The position numbers were made by a program, and so were the translations under genes. Under the pieces are notes generated by a model, which saw only the letters and a list, made by a program, of their open reading frames with translations, had not been told where the DNA came from and ran no database searches. DNA of 64,000 bases, taken from positions 1,426,001 through 1,490,000 of the forward strand of contig NZ_CP072549.1 of the NCBI RefSeq assembly GCF_019343495.1, read 5' to 3'. Of the stretch, positions 26,999 to 35,895 are shown in pieces (the stretch's first letter is position 1; each line of letters starts with the position of its first letter). This stretch comes from Acinetobacter lwoffii. GTDB taxonomy: Bacteria; Pseudomonadota; Gammaproteobacteria; Pseudomonadales; Moraxellaceae.

Positions 26999-28786
26999 AT
27001 GAATAATCAAAGTAAACGGATTTTTTTACGTAGCCAGGAATGGTTTGATGATCCAAAACATGCAGATATGACAGCTTTGTATGTTGAACGATATATGAAT
27101 TATGGTTTGACACGTGATGAGCTTCAGTCCGGTCGACCAATTATTGGTATTGCCCAGACAGGCAGTGATTTAACTCCTTGTAATCGTCACCACAAAGAAT
27201 TAGCAGAACGCGTTAAGGCCGGCATTCGTGATGCCGGTGGCATTCCTATGGAATTTCCAGTTCATCCAATTGCAGAACAATCACGCCGCCCTACTGCCGC
27301 GCTTGACCGCAATTTAGCCTATTTAGGTTTAGTAGAAATTCTCCATGGCTACCCGCTTGATGGCGTGGTCCTGACCACTGGTTGCGACAAAACCACACCT
27401 GCCTGCCTCATGGCAGCAGCCACTACCGATTTACCGGCTATTGTTCTTTCAGGTGGACCTATGCTGGATGGCAACTATAAAGGTGATTTAATCGGATCAG
27501 GTACAGTGATCTGGCATGCACGAAATTTACTGGCTTCTGGTGAAATTGATTATGAAGGGTTTATGGAAATGACCACTTCAGCATCTCCATCAGTTGGACA
27601 TTGCAATACCATGGGCACGGCACTTTCCATGAATGCCTTAGCTGAAGCTTTAGGTATGTCTTTACCGACGTGTGCCAGTATTCCTGCGCCTTATCGTGAG
27701 CGTGGTCAAATGGCTTATGCGACCGGTAAACGCATCTGTGAGATGGTCCTTGAGGATTTAAGACCCTCGAAAATTATGACCAAAAAATCCTTTGAGAATG
27801 CGATTGCTGTTGCCTCTGCTTTAGGTGCTTCTAGCAACTGTCCTCCGCATTTAATCGCTATAGCACGTCATATGGGAATAGAACTTACATTAGATGATTG
27901 GCAACGTGTAGGTGAAAATATTCCACTTCTTGTGAACTGTATGCCTGCTGGAAAATACCTGGGTGAAGGTTTTCACCGTGCCGGTGGTGTACCAGCAGTG
28001 ATGTATGAATTACAAAAAGCAGGCGTACTTAATGAAGATTGTGCATCAGTTAGTGGAAAAATGATGGGGGAAATTGCCAAGCAGTCTAAAACATCAAACG
28101 CTGATGTAATTTATCCCTATCAAGAGCCGCTTAAACATGGTGCCGGCTTTATTGTACTCAGTGGTAACTTCTTCGACAGTGCGATTATGAAAATGTCTGT
28201 TGTGGGAGAGGCATTCAGGAAAACCTATTTGTCTAATCCGCAGGATGAAAATAGCTTTGAAGCTCGAGCGATTGTCTTTGAAGGACCAGAAGACTATCAC
28301 GCCCGTATTAACGACCCCGATCTTAATATTGATGAAAACTGCATTTTAGTCATTCGTGGTGCAGGTACAGTCGGTTATCCAGGTAGTGCTGAAGTAGTAA
28401 ACATGGCACCTCCTACAGAGCTGATCAAAAAAGGCATCGATTCTTTACCTTGTTTAGGTGATGGTCGCCAAAGTGGAACATCAGCCAGCCCTTCTATTTT
28501 AAATATGTCACCTGAAGCAGCTATTGGTGGTGGGATTGCATTGCTCAAAACCAATGACCGTTTAAGAATTGATTTAAATAAACGTTGTGTAAATGTAGTT
28601 GTTTCTGATGAGGAATTAGAACGCCGCCGTCAACAATGGAAACCTGACTACCCTGCATCTCAAACACCATGGCAAGAAATGTATCGCAAGTTAGTAGGCC
28701 AACTTTCTACAGGCGGATGCCTGGAACCAGCAACCTTATATATGCGTGTCATTAATGACAAAAACTTGCCCCGACATTCTCATTAA
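26999..28786 (+). CDS. xylD: D-xylonate dehydratase, IlvD/EDD family (XylD/YjhG-like)
   Basis: 595 residues from the ATG at 26999, chosen for the AAGGATCTGGAA upstream; an in-frame ATG at 26969 is weaker. Iron-sulfur ligands are in GSDLTPCNRHH, TTGCDKTTPACL and VGHCNTMGTALS. The YLGLVEILHGYPLDGVVLTTGC segment, CASIPAPYRERGQMAY and GDGRQSGTSASPSILN closely resemble Caulobacter XylD. It converts D-xylonate to 2-keto-3-deoxy-D-xylonate. It lies between xylX and KGSADH, in line with a complete Weimberg order. Confidence 0.9.
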   Translation: MNNQSKRIFLRSQEWFDDPKHADMTALYVERYMNYGLTRDELQSGRPIIGIAQTGSDLTPCNRHHKELAERVKAGIRDAGGIPMEFPVHPIAEQSRRPTAALDRNLAYLGLVEILHGYPLDGVVLTTGCDKTTPACLMAAATTDLPAIVLSGGPMLDGNYKGDLIGSGTVIWHARNLLASGEIDYEGFMEMTTSASPSVGHCNTMGTALSMNALAEALGMSLPTCASIPAPYRERGQMAYATGKRICEMVLEDLRPSKIMTKKSFENAIAVASALGASSNCPPHLIAIARHMGIELTLDDWQRVGENIPLLVNCMPAGKYLGEGFHRAGGVPAVMYELQKAGVLNEDCASVSGKMMGEIAKQSKTSNADVIYPYQEPLKHGAGFIVLSGNFFDSAIMKMSVVGEAFRKTYLSNPQDENSFEARAIVFEGPEDYHARINDPDLNIDENCILVIRGAGTVGYPGSAEVVNMAPPTELIKKGIDSLPCLGDGRQSGTSASPSILNMSPEAAIGGGIALLKTNDRLRIDLNKRCVNVVVSDEELERRRQQWKPDYPASQTPWQEMYRKLVGQLSTGGCLEPATLYMRVINDKNLPRHSH

Positions 28787-28807
28787 ATCGAATCTAGGAC
28801 TAATTAG

Positions 28808-30385
28808 ATGAATACAATTGGCCACAACTTTATAGCTGGCACCCGTAGCGCTGCAGGTGATAAAGTCCTGAAAAGCCTGAATGCCAGCACCGGTGAAGCC
28901 CTGACTTTTGACTTCTTTCAGGCCACTGAACAGGAAGTCAACCAGGCCGTGGAAGCAGCCCATACAGCCTTTAAAACCTACCGACATACTTCCCCTGAAC
29001 AGCGGGCTCTATTCTTAGAATCCATCGCAGATGAACTCGATGCTTTGGGTGAAGACTTCCTCAATACGATTTCTCAAGAAACCGCTTTACCCATTGCCCG
29101 GCTGCAAGGTGAACGTGGCCGTACCAGCGGGCAAATGCGTTTGTTCGCTAAAGTCTTGCGCCGTGGTGATTTTCTAGGGGCTCGAATTGATACCGCACTG
29201 CCAGAGCGTCAACCTTTGCCACGACCAGACCTGCGTCAGATTAAAATCGGTGTAGGGCCAGTTGCCGTTTTTGGGGCAAGTAACTTCCCTTTAGCATTCT
29301 CGACCGCCGGTGGTGATACCGCTTCTGCATTGGCAGCAGGTTGTTCTGTGGTGGTCAAAGCCCATAGCGGGCATATGGCCACTGCAGACTATGTGGCTCA
29401 GGCCATTGAACGTGCCGTTGAGAAAACAGGCATGCCCAAAGGGGTGTTTAACATGATCTATGGTAATGCTGTCGGTGCCTTACTGGTGAAACATCCATTA
29501 ATTCAGGCCGTCGGTTTTACCGGTTCCCTCAAAGGTGGCCGTGCACTATGCGATATGGCAGCAGCACGTCCACAGCCGATTCCGGTCTTTGCTGAAATGA
29601 GCAGTATCAACCCGATGCTGATGCTGCCTGAAGCTTTAAAAAACCGTGGTGATCAGATTGCCCAGGAGCTGGCAGATTCAGTAGTACTGGGTTGTGGCCA
29701 ATTCTGTACCAATCCAGGATTGATCCTGGGAATTAAATCACCTGAATATACACGGCTCATTGAACAGCTCAGTGAAATCATGGCAAACAAGCCGGCTCAA
29801 ACCATGCTCAATGCAGGGACATTAAACAGCTATGTTTCTGGCTTATCGCATTTATCCGAGCATTCCGGCATTCAGCACCTGGCCGGTCAGGAGCAACAAG
29901 GGGAGCAGGCATTAGCGCAACTCTTCAAAGCAGAGGTTGAACTGCTGCTTGCTGGTGATCAACTTCTGCAAGAAGAAATCTTTGGACCCACTACGATTGT
30001 GATTGAAGTAGAAGACAAAGCCCAGTTACTACAGGCTTTAAGCAGCATGAATGGACAGTTAACAGCTTCACTGATTGCGGATGAATCGGATCTGGTGGAG
30101 TTTGCCGATGTAGTACCGGTATTGGAAGAAAAGGCAGGCCGCTTATTGTTGAATGGCTATCCAACCGGTGTAGAAGTCTGTGATGCCATGGTACATGGCG
30201 GACCTTATCCGGCTACTTCAGACGCACGTGGTACTTCTGTGGGAACTTTGGCGATTGACCGTTATCTACGTCCGGTCTGCTACCAGAACTATCCGCAAAG
30301 TCTGTTGCCTGAAGCATTAAGAGATGAGAATCCACTGAACCTGCTGAGACTCGTCAATGGGGAAATGACTCAAAACAGAATTTAA
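28808..30385 (+). CDS. alpha-ketoglutarate semialdehyde dehydrogenase, copy B
   Basis: 525 residues, identical to the protein at 10673-12250, with the same catalytic CGQFCTNPG cysteine and AEMSSINP glutamate. It follows xylD by 21 bp and completes the D-xylonate route to 2-oxoglutarate. Its ribosome binding site region (AGGACTAATTAG) differs from that of copy A, so the two copies can be expressed differently although the enzyme is the same. Confidence 0.92.
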   Translation: MNTIGHNFIAGTRSAAGDKVLKSLNASTGEALTFDFFQATEQEVNQAVEAAHTAFKTYRHTSPEQRALFLESIADELDALGEDFLNTISQETALPIARLQGERGRTSGQMRLFAKVLRRGDFLGARIDTALPERQPLPRPDLRQIKIGVGPVAVFGASNFPLAFSTAGGDTASALAAGCSVVVKAHSGHMATADYVAQAIERAVEKTGMPKGVFNMIYGNAVGALLVKHPLIQAVGFTGSLKGGRALCDMAAARPQPIPVFAEMSSINPMLMLPEALKNRGDQIAQELADSVVLGCGQFCTNPGLILGIKSPEYTRLIEQLSEIMANKPAQTMLNAGTLNSYVSGLSHLSEHSGIQHLAGQEQQGEQALAQLFKAEVELLLAGDQLLQEEIFGPTTIVIEVEDKAQLLQALSSMNGQLTASLIADESDLVEFADVVPVLEEKAGRLLLNGYPTGVEVCDAMVHGGPYPATSDARGTSVGTLAIDRYLRPVCYQNYPQSLLPEALRDENPLNLLRLVNGEMTQNRI

Positions 30386-30387
30386 AA
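28808..30387 (+). repeat. 1.58-kb inverted repeat, right copy (KGSADH B)
   Basis: Reverse complement of 10671-12250, apparently identical across all segments compared. Identity begins at the ATG and ends two bases beyond the stop. The 16.6 kb between the copies could invert by homologous recombination. Confidence 0.9.
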
Positions 30388-30568
30388 GAGACGACAAGAA
30401 CAAGAATGCGGGGAGCTTTATTCATCTCAGTGAGTTGCCCGCTTTCAAAAACGATAGATAGCCAAATACATTATCAAATACTTGGAATAGATGAAGTATG
30501 AATTTATCTGTTTAACCCAAATAACAATGATTTCAAAAATAAATTAAGAAACATTTAAGGATGAATGT

Positions 30569-31912
30569 ATGAAAACACTTGCGAAATTTTCATTAGTAAT
30601 AGGGACCTGTATGTCTTTTTCACCTGAACTATTAGCAAATGAATTATTGGAAGATGGTCAATTTGATTTAATTAATCGTAATTTTTATTTTTATCGCGAT
30701 TTTAGAAATGGAGCTTTCAATCCTTCCGGTGCGAACACGCAGTTGCCAGAAGAAGATAAAGAGGGCTATCGTAGTGAATGGGCACATGGGGTTATTGCAA
30801 AATATACTTCAGGATATACTGATACTGCCTTGCAAGTAGGATTTGATGCTTATGGCATGGCAGCAGTAAAACTATATAGTGACGAATTTAAAACCGGCAC
30901 AAACTTGTTAGAATTTGACTCTGCAACAGGTAAGACTAAAAGCTTCAATGGAGAAATTGGAGGTGCTCTAAAGGTCAAATATAAGGACACTATATTGACT
31001 TATGGTAATCAATTTCCCAATGTTCCAGTTATAGCCACCAATACCTCTCGCTTACTCCCATCTGTAAGTACGGGTATAACTTTACAGAATAAATCTATAG
31101 ATCATTTGGAAATAAATGCCGGTTATTTTTATAGTATGAACCCGGTAGATTCTACGAAGGATTTAAACTTTTTTACCACAGATTATGGTCCAGCTGCTGG
31201 AATTAAAGCGGATAGTGTCAGTTTTGCTGGAGGAACATATAAATTACCAAACTCATCAGTAACCGCCTATGCTTCTGAATTAGAAGACGTGTGGACACAG
31301 CTCTTTCTAGGCGCAGATTTCCAACATGCTTTTGAAAATGACCACAAACTAAAAGCTGCCTTTGTTGGATATAGTAATAAAGATACGGGTAAAAAAATTG
31401 CAGGCAATATTGAAGCAAACATTCTGTCAGGTTTAGTGGGATATCAAATAGATCAGCATATTATTTCTTTTGGATATCAGCAAGTATTTGGGGATGAGCC
31501 TTTTGACTGGGTAGGATATTCAACTATAGGCGGAAATGTTTCAATTCTAAATGCAGCGCAGTTTGCCAGTTTTTCTGAAGCAAAAGAAAAGTCACTACAG
31601 CTTAAATATGAAACAAGTCTTGGCTCATATGGACTACCAGGCCTAAGCTTAATGGGGCGTTATATATATGGTTGGGATGTAGACAACAGTAATAGTGATA
31701 ATAGTTTTTATAGACAGAGATTTGTTTATGATCCAACCAAAGACAATAAGCATTGGGAACGTAATCTTCAAATTTCTTACAAAGTTCCAAGTGGATTTGC
31801 TAAGGGTTTGGATATAAAGTTACGTCAAGCTACCCATCGAGCCACCAAAGGTTATCGTTATAATGATATTGATGAAGTACGCGTAATTATTGAGTATCCA
31901 TTGTCATTTTAA
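30569..31912 (+). CDS. OprD-family outer-membrane porin
   Basis: 447 residues with a signal peptide (MKTLAKFSLVIGTCMSFSPELLA, cleavage probably before NELL). The early motif LINRNFYFYRDFRNG, the SEWAHGVIAKYTSGYT strand and the C-terminal aromatic strand VRVIIEYPLSF mark the OprD family of substrate-specific 18-strand barrels. The start has AAGGATG upstream. It lies 183 bp after KGSADH B, at the end of module B, and probably lets a pentonate or other small acid cross the outer membrane. Confidence 0.88.
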   Translation: MKTLAKFSLVIGTCMSFSPELLANELLEDGQFDLINRNFYFYRDFRNGAFNPSGANTQLPEEDKEGYRSEWAHGVIAKYTSGYTDTALQVGFDAYGMAAVKLYSDEFKTGTNLLEFDSATGKTKSFNGEIGGALKVKYKDTILTYGNQFPNVPVIATNTSRLLPSVSTGITLQNKSIDHLEINAGYFYSMNPVDSTKDLNFFTTDYGPAAGIKADSVSFAGGTYKLPNSSVTAYASELEDVWTQLFLGADFQHAFENDHKLKAAFVGYSNKDTGKKIAGNIEANILSGLVGYQIDQHIISFGYQQVFGDEPFDWVGYSTIGGNVSILNAAQFASFSEAKEKSLQLKYETSLGSYGLPGLSLMGRYIYGWDVDNSNSDNSFYRQRFVYDPTKDNKHWERNLQISYKVPSGFAKGLDIKLRQATHRATKGYRYNDIDEVRVIIEYPLSF

Positions 31913-32030
31913 TTATATGCATGTTGTAAGTTCTAGCAATTAATTAGTGATTCACAATTTGATTATAGAACACACTACAAATTGCTAAAAAATTAGGAAA
32001 GGATTTGCAATTTTTTCAAGAGAAAGCATT

Positions 32031-32228
32031 AGGGTGTGTTGACACTTTTAGCTTAAAAAAATAGCGAAGTAGTAAAATCAAATCACCAAACCCAATTTTA
32101 CTATTCGCTATGCCTCGTACCATGCTGACAGATCAACACTGGCAAAAGTTGAAAGTTATTCTGCGTAATTTATCCATTCACCACAACTCAAATTTACGCA
32201 ATTTTATTGAAGCTATTCTCTATAGAAT
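32031..32228 (+). mobile_element. truncated IS5-family element (IS427-like)
   Basis: The left end AGGGTGTGTTGACACTTTT and the first 40 codons of a transposase beginning MPRTMLTDQHWQKLKVILRN remain. The rest was lost at 32228, where a MITE-like element starts. The start and end are approximate. Confidence 0.65.
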
Positions 32229-32259
32229 GGCTTTGTTGCATAAATATCTAAGACTATGA
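32110..32259 (+). pseudogene. N-terminal transposase fragment
   Basis: A 49-residue frame whose first 40 residues match IS5/IS427-type transposase N-termini (LTDQHWQKLK, NFIEAILYRM). The last nine residues come from the neighbouring MITE-like element. Non-functional remnant. Confidence 0.75.
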
Positions 32260-32340
32260 TTTTTTTAATTCATTTTTGGATTAAAAATCAAACAAATCTT
32301 TAAGAATCAGCATCTTGAAGAATGTTTATGCAACAAAGCC
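32229..32340. mobile_element. 112-bp MITE-like element with IS5/IS903-type ends
   Basis: The ends are GGCTTTGTTGCATAAA (32229-32244) and its complement TTTATGCAACAAAGCC (32325-32340). They resemble IS903-group ends and those of the IS at 9578. The interior is AT-rich, non-coding and too short for a transposase. No matching 9-bp target duplication is seen. The right end supplies the ATG codons used by the integrase frame. Confidence 0.75.
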
Positions 32341-33500
32341 GAACAAACTCAAAAACGTTACCAACCGGCGTTAGAATTAGGGAGAATGCACTCGAAATCA
32401 ACTTCACCTCTAAAAAGCAGCGCTACTACATTACACTCCCACACCCGCCGACTGCGGAAGGTATCCGTACAGCCGCTAAAATTAGAAGTGACCTCATAAA
32501 TAAAGCCAAATGGGGGATTTTAACTGAGAATGATATAGCACAAGCAAAAGGCCTTGATGTTACAGAAACTGAATCAATGGATGGTCAGCAAGTCTTATTT
32601 CAAGATGTTGCACAAAAATTTTTAAAGTTTTCGATTGCCAATAAAGATTCAAAAAATGGCTATCGCAAAATTTTAGAATGTCATTGGATGCCTTATTTTG
32701 CATTAACACCAATAGCCAATATCACGACTGAAGATATTGAGGAAGTCATTATCGATCGTGATTTTCAAACAGCGAAAACATTTAATAATTGCGCCACGCC
32801 TTTACGTGGAGTTTTCGAGTTGGCTGTTAAGCATAATCAGATTTCTGTAAACCCTATGAATAAAATTAAGAATCGTAAGGTTCAGGTGGAAACACCTGAC
32901 CCCTTCACACGCAAGGAGATGGAAGCCTTACTAGCTTGGCTCGACAAAAGCTTACATGATGAGGACAAATTTTATCGGTGGTATTTTGAGTTTGCCTTCT
33001 GGACAGGCTGTAGACCTTCCGAAATGATTGCTCTTAGAGAAAGTGATATCGATTGGTTCAATGGCACATTCAAAGTTAACAAAAGCCGTGTACGTGGTTT
33101 AGAAAAAAAGGGGACAAAAACACATACGTCTCGAGAAGTATATCTGAATGAACGATCAACTCTGGCTTTGATAGCTTTGCTTCAATTTAAAAAAGATCAA
33201 GGCTACCAAACAGATTATGTGATGCTATGTCCTAAGACTAAGGAACCATTCTTTAATGAAAAACCACCTAGAGAGCGTCTTGTAGAAGCCATGAAAGCGT
33301 GTTCTATACGTCACCGCCCTGCATACAATGCAAGGCATACTTATGCGACGATGTTGCTGATGGATGGCGTCAATCCAATGTTTGTAGCCGATCAACTTGG
33401 ACATAGCCTACAAATGCTGATCAAACGCTATACAAAATGGTTGCATGGGGATAAAAATAAGCAAGAAATTGCAAAACTTAGCGTAGCACGTACGGCCTAA
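32322..33500 (+). CDS. tyrosine recombinase/integrase with altered N-terminus
   Basis: 392 residues. It has an Arm-type DNA-binding domain (TLPTGVRIRENALEINFTSKKQRYYITLPHPPT), a core-binding domain (about 95-190) and a catalytic domain with arginine in WTGCRPSEM, then YNARHTYATMLL, LGHSLQMLIKRYTKWL and the terminal tyrosine. The first six codons (MFMQQS) lie in the end of the 112-bp MITE-like element, so the native start was replaced. The domain is otherwise complete and could still work if transcribed. It points toward candidate attachment sequences at 33.6-33.7 kb. Confidence 0.88.
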   Translation: MFMQQSRTNSKTLPTGVRIRENALEINFTSKKQRYYITLPHPPTAEGIRTAAKIRSDLINKAKWGILTENDIAQAKGLDVTETESMDGQQVLFQDVAQKFLKFSIANKDSKNGYRKILECHWMPYFALTPIANITTEDIEEVIIDRDFQTAKTFNNCATPLRGVFELAVKHNQISVNPMNKIKNRKVQVETPDPFTRKEMEALLAWLDKSLHDEDKFYRWYFEFAFWTGCRPSEMIALRESDIDWFNGTFKVNKSRVRGLEKKGTKTHTSREVYLNERSTLALIALLQFKKDQGYQTDYVMLCPKTKEPFFNEKPPRERLVEAMKACSIRHRPAYNARHTYATMLLMDGVNPMFVADQLGHSLQMLIKRYTKWLHGDKNKQEIAKLSVARTA

Positions 33501-33559
33501 AAACTTTGAAATCAAAAGCTCTTGGAATGAAAAATGTGGCAAATATGTGGCAATAAAAA

Positions 33560-33580
33560 AGCCACTTAATATAAGTGGCT
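33560..33580 (-). terminator. terminator between integrase and fic
   Basis: AGCCACTT (33560-33567) pairs with AAGTGGCT (33573-33580). On the minus strand the stem is followed by TTTTTT, so it best terminates leftward transcription from the fic gene at 33864; it may also act for the integrase. Confidence 0.7.
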
Positions 33581-33598
33581 GATTTATAAAAAGAATTT

Positions 33599-33625
33599 TG
33601 GTGGAGGTGGCGTCAATTGAACTCA
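33599..33625 (-). other. tRNA/tmRNA 3'-end-like sequence, candidate attachment site
   Basis: Read on the minus strand the segment is GAGTTCAATTGACGCCACC then TCCACCA. It resembles the T-arm and acceptor end of ssrA or a tRNA (GTTCAATT and terminal CCACCTCCACCA), but the T stem does not pair. It lies 100 bp after the integrase, where an att core derived from an RNA gene end is expected. Confidence 0.4.
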
Positions 33626-33690
33626 AAACCTAACTCATTAATTTTAAAGCTCTTTTATTGAATAAAAAAATTCATTGACCCAATTTTGAC

Positions 33691-33707
33691 CCAAATTAGA
33701 TTTAGTG
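33691..33707 (+). repeat. 17-bp direct repeat, copy 1
   Basis: CCAAATTAGATTTAGTG is repeated exactly at 48796-48812, and about 30 further bases align imperfectly. It is 190 bp after the integrase stop, so it could be an att core. Confidence 0.55.
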
Positions 33708-33863
33708 CATTGAATCACTTTAAAATATTGTTCAAATCCTGAATTCGGATTTGAAGTGGCGTACGGCATTATAGCAGCAAATTACACCTAGAAATAAATG
33801 TAATGTTATAACATTTCAATTAGCTCATTATTATATTAATAATCACATCAACTCCAGTACAGT

Positions 33864-34868
33864 TCAATTTTTTAATTTGTACTTTTGCTTAGGACTCTTA
33901 GGCTTATCAGGAAGGGTACGTTCAATCACACCTGCTTCTAATGCTGGAGTTAAATAATTTTTTTGGAATGTGGCTCGATGGGACAAGTCCAATAGAGCCA
34001 TAAGCTCAGTTAAGCTATATTCTTTCTGCTCCATATTCTGGATGAGACGTTTAACTTGATCGCTAACTTGTACGCTAGCTTGAGCGGTATCTTGATCGCT
34101 GGCATCAGAACTAAGTATTGCATCTAGAATCATCTGCAAAATAAATTCAATAAAAGGTGCAGAATCTGAACGATCTGTGCTCGCTTGCAATGCATCGTAA
34201 TAAGCTTTTTGGTTTTGATAAATCAAGCTTTCTACAGGGATGTTGAGAAAAATAGGATTCCACTGGCTTAAGATTAAAGTTTGCCATAAACGCCCCATCC
34301 GCCCATTGCCATCAGCAAATGGATGTATAAACTCAAATTCATAATGAAATACTGAACTCTGAATTAATGGGTGCTCATTACCTTCAGCCAACCACTGTAA
34401 TAACTCTCTCATTAAACGCTGGACTTGATTTGCAGGCGGAGCCATATGCACGACTCGATCCCCTGACATCACACCAACACCGCCATGACGATACTGTCCA
34501 ATTTCATCAATCAGTCCTGTCATCAATATTTGATGTGCTTTCAGCAAATGCGATTCTTGATCAGGATTCCAATCTTGAATTTCTTCATATGCCTTTAGGG
34601 CATTACGTACCTCTTGAACTTCTTTAGGTGGAGCGATAATGGTCTTGCCATTCAGGATCGCTGTGATTTGCTCTGTACTCAAGGTATTTCCTTCTATCGC
34701 TAAAGACCCTTGAATCGTTCGAATACGATTGGCTTTTCGCAATTTAAGGCTATCTTGGATTTGAGTTAATGCAGTCAAACGCCCTATTGATTCACTAATT
34801 TGTGCAATCAAGTGAATAATTTTAGAGGTGATCGTATAAGGCGGTTGATATTTCATGCCATTCCTCAT
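33864..34868 (-). CDS. Fic family protein with C-terminal helix-turn-helix
   Basis: 334 residues. The Fic motif IHPFADGNGRMGR has the catalytic histidine at 182. The inhibitory motif SLAIEGN (55-61) lies N-terminal, so this is a class II self-inhibited Fic enzyme. The C-terminal region (SLTELMALLDLSHRATFQKNYL) is a winged helix, as in Fic proteins with an autoregulatory DNA-binding end. Fic enzymes AMPylate protein targets. The repeated SDQ motif between the domains (ASDQDT, VSDQVK) is a linker. The target is unknown. Confidence 0.9.
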   Translation of the reverse strand: MRNGMKYQPPYTITSKIIHLIAQISESIGRLTALTQIQDSLKLRKANRIRTIQGSLAIEGNTLSTEQITAILNGKTIIAPPKEVQEVRNALKAYEEIQDWNPDQESHLLKAHQILMTGLIDEIGQYRHGGVGVMSGDRVVHMAPPANQVQRLMRELLQWLAEGNEHPLIQSSVFHYEFEFIHPFADGNGRMGRLWQTLILSQWNPIFLNIPVESLIYQNQKAYYDALQASTDRSDSAPFIEFILQMILDAILSSDASDQDTAQASVQVSDQVKRLIQNMEQKEYSLTELMALLDLSHRATFQKNYLTPALEAGVIERTLPDKPKSPKQKYKLKN

Positions 34869-34968
34869 TGATGTAAAAACAAAGCACAGTTGATTAAACT
34901 CTAAAATATTAATATTTCATAGCTTAGTGAGTAATATCTGCTATCAACATGCTTATCTTTTCTGAAAC

Positions 34969-34980
34969 AGTGAGCTCACT
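34969..34980. promoter_or_regulatory. 12-bp perfect palindrome upstream of fic and the cupin gene
   Basis: AGTGAGCTCACT lies in the divergent gap between the first fic gene and the cupin gene. It could be the operator of the Fic winged helix, but only position supports this. Confidence 0.35.
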
Positions 34981-35055
34981 AATCGCTATTTCTTTTAAAA
35001 TAAACCTGTGCATTCTCGTTAAAATACGTAGGTTTCTTCATTACAGGACAACATT

Positions 35056-35733
35056 ATGTTTATTCATGCCGACTTCTCACAACCCGTCATCATCAAGCCA
35101 GAGGATTACCATTGGGTAAAATCTCCAGGAGGTGAAGTCGATAGAATGATGCTTGATCGTATTGGCGATGAGAAAGCACGTGCAACTAGTCTTGTGAAAT
35201 ACGCACCAGAATCTGCCTTTCCTGAACATCAACATCCTTTGGGTGAAGAAGTCCTCATATTGTCAGGCATTTTTACCGAGAATGCTGAAGATGATTATCC
35301 GGCAGGCTGGTATTTACGTAACCCCCATCATTCAACTCATCGGGTTTCCAGTAAAGCAGGTTGTTTAATCTTTGTGAAACTGATGCAAATGACTGAACAT
35401 GAGAGAGAACCAACCCGGATTAACACCAATGACTTAGCGAATTGGAAGCTTACCCAACGTCGGATGATATGCCCGCTATTTCAATCTGAACATGAGCAGA
35501 CCTATTTAGAAAAGCTAGAACCTGATCAAATTTTCGTAGAGAAATCAGAACAAGGGATTGAATTGTTCATTATTAAAGGTCAATTATTTTGCGGCACTGA
35601 AATATATCCAGCAGGTTCGTGGGTCCGTCTTCCCCTCAATAGTGCTGCTAAATTTCAGGCTGGTCCATCAGGCGCAATGCTTTATGTCAAAACTGGTCAT
35701 CTACAACATGCCATAGATGTATGGGTGAAATGA
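35056..35733 (+). CDS. two-cupin protein, ChrR-like
   Basis: 225 residues with two cupin barrels. The first carries FPEHQHPLGEEVLILSGIF, with metal-binding histidines and glutamate, and a later HHSTHRV. The second (EQGIELFIIKGQLFCGTEIYPAGSWVRLP) keeps the fold but lacks the histidines. It resembles the cupin part of ChrR anti-sigma factors, without the zinc N-terminal domain, and no ECF sigma gene is adjacent. It could be a metal-dependent enzyme or sensor. The start at 35056 follows a CAGGACA ribosome site. Confidence 0.75.
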   Translation: MFIHADFSQPVIIKPEDYHWVKSPGGEVDRMMLDRIGDEKARATSLVKYAPESAFPEHQHPLGEEVLILSGIFTENAEDDYPAGWYLRNPHHSTHRVSSKAGCLIFVKLMQMTEHEREPTRINTNDLANWKLTQRRMICPLFQSEHEQTYLEKLEPDQIFVEKSEQGIELFIIKGQLFCGTEIYPAGSWVRLPLNSAAKFQAGPSGAMLYVKTGHLQHAIDVWVK

Positions 35734-35815
35734 ACAATAATGTATCTTCAAAATAAGGCTGTCTTGTGTCTAGAATACTGGAAGCCGTCCAGTTACCACT
35801 TTTATAATCAGTACA

Positions 35816-35841
35816 AAATGTAATGATATATCACTACATTT
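35816..35841. promoter_or_regulatory. 26-bp near-perfect palindrome upstream of second fic
   Basis: Two 13-bp arms (AAATGTAATGATA and TATCACTACATTT) match in 12 of 13 positions. The element ends 54 bp before the fic ATG, a position typical of an operator. No regulator is adjacent except the Fic proteins themselves. Confidence 0.55.
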
Positions 35842-35895
35842 CTGATATTCCTTTTTTCATGTATTATCGACTAAGACAAATTGAAGGATAAGGTT

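Noticed and set aside
31934..31987. TAGCAATT/AATTGCTA as an oprD terminator
   Set aside because: The loop would be 38 nt and there is no T-run, so pairing is probably incidental.
9578..32340. Catabolic island as one composite transposon bounded by the IS at 9578 and the MITE-like element
   Set aside because: The ends are related but not identical and no shared target duplication flanks the whole segment.
33599..33625. A real tRNA or ssrA gene
   Set aside because: Only an acceptor/T-arm-like stretch is present, the T stem does not pair, and no other arms are found.
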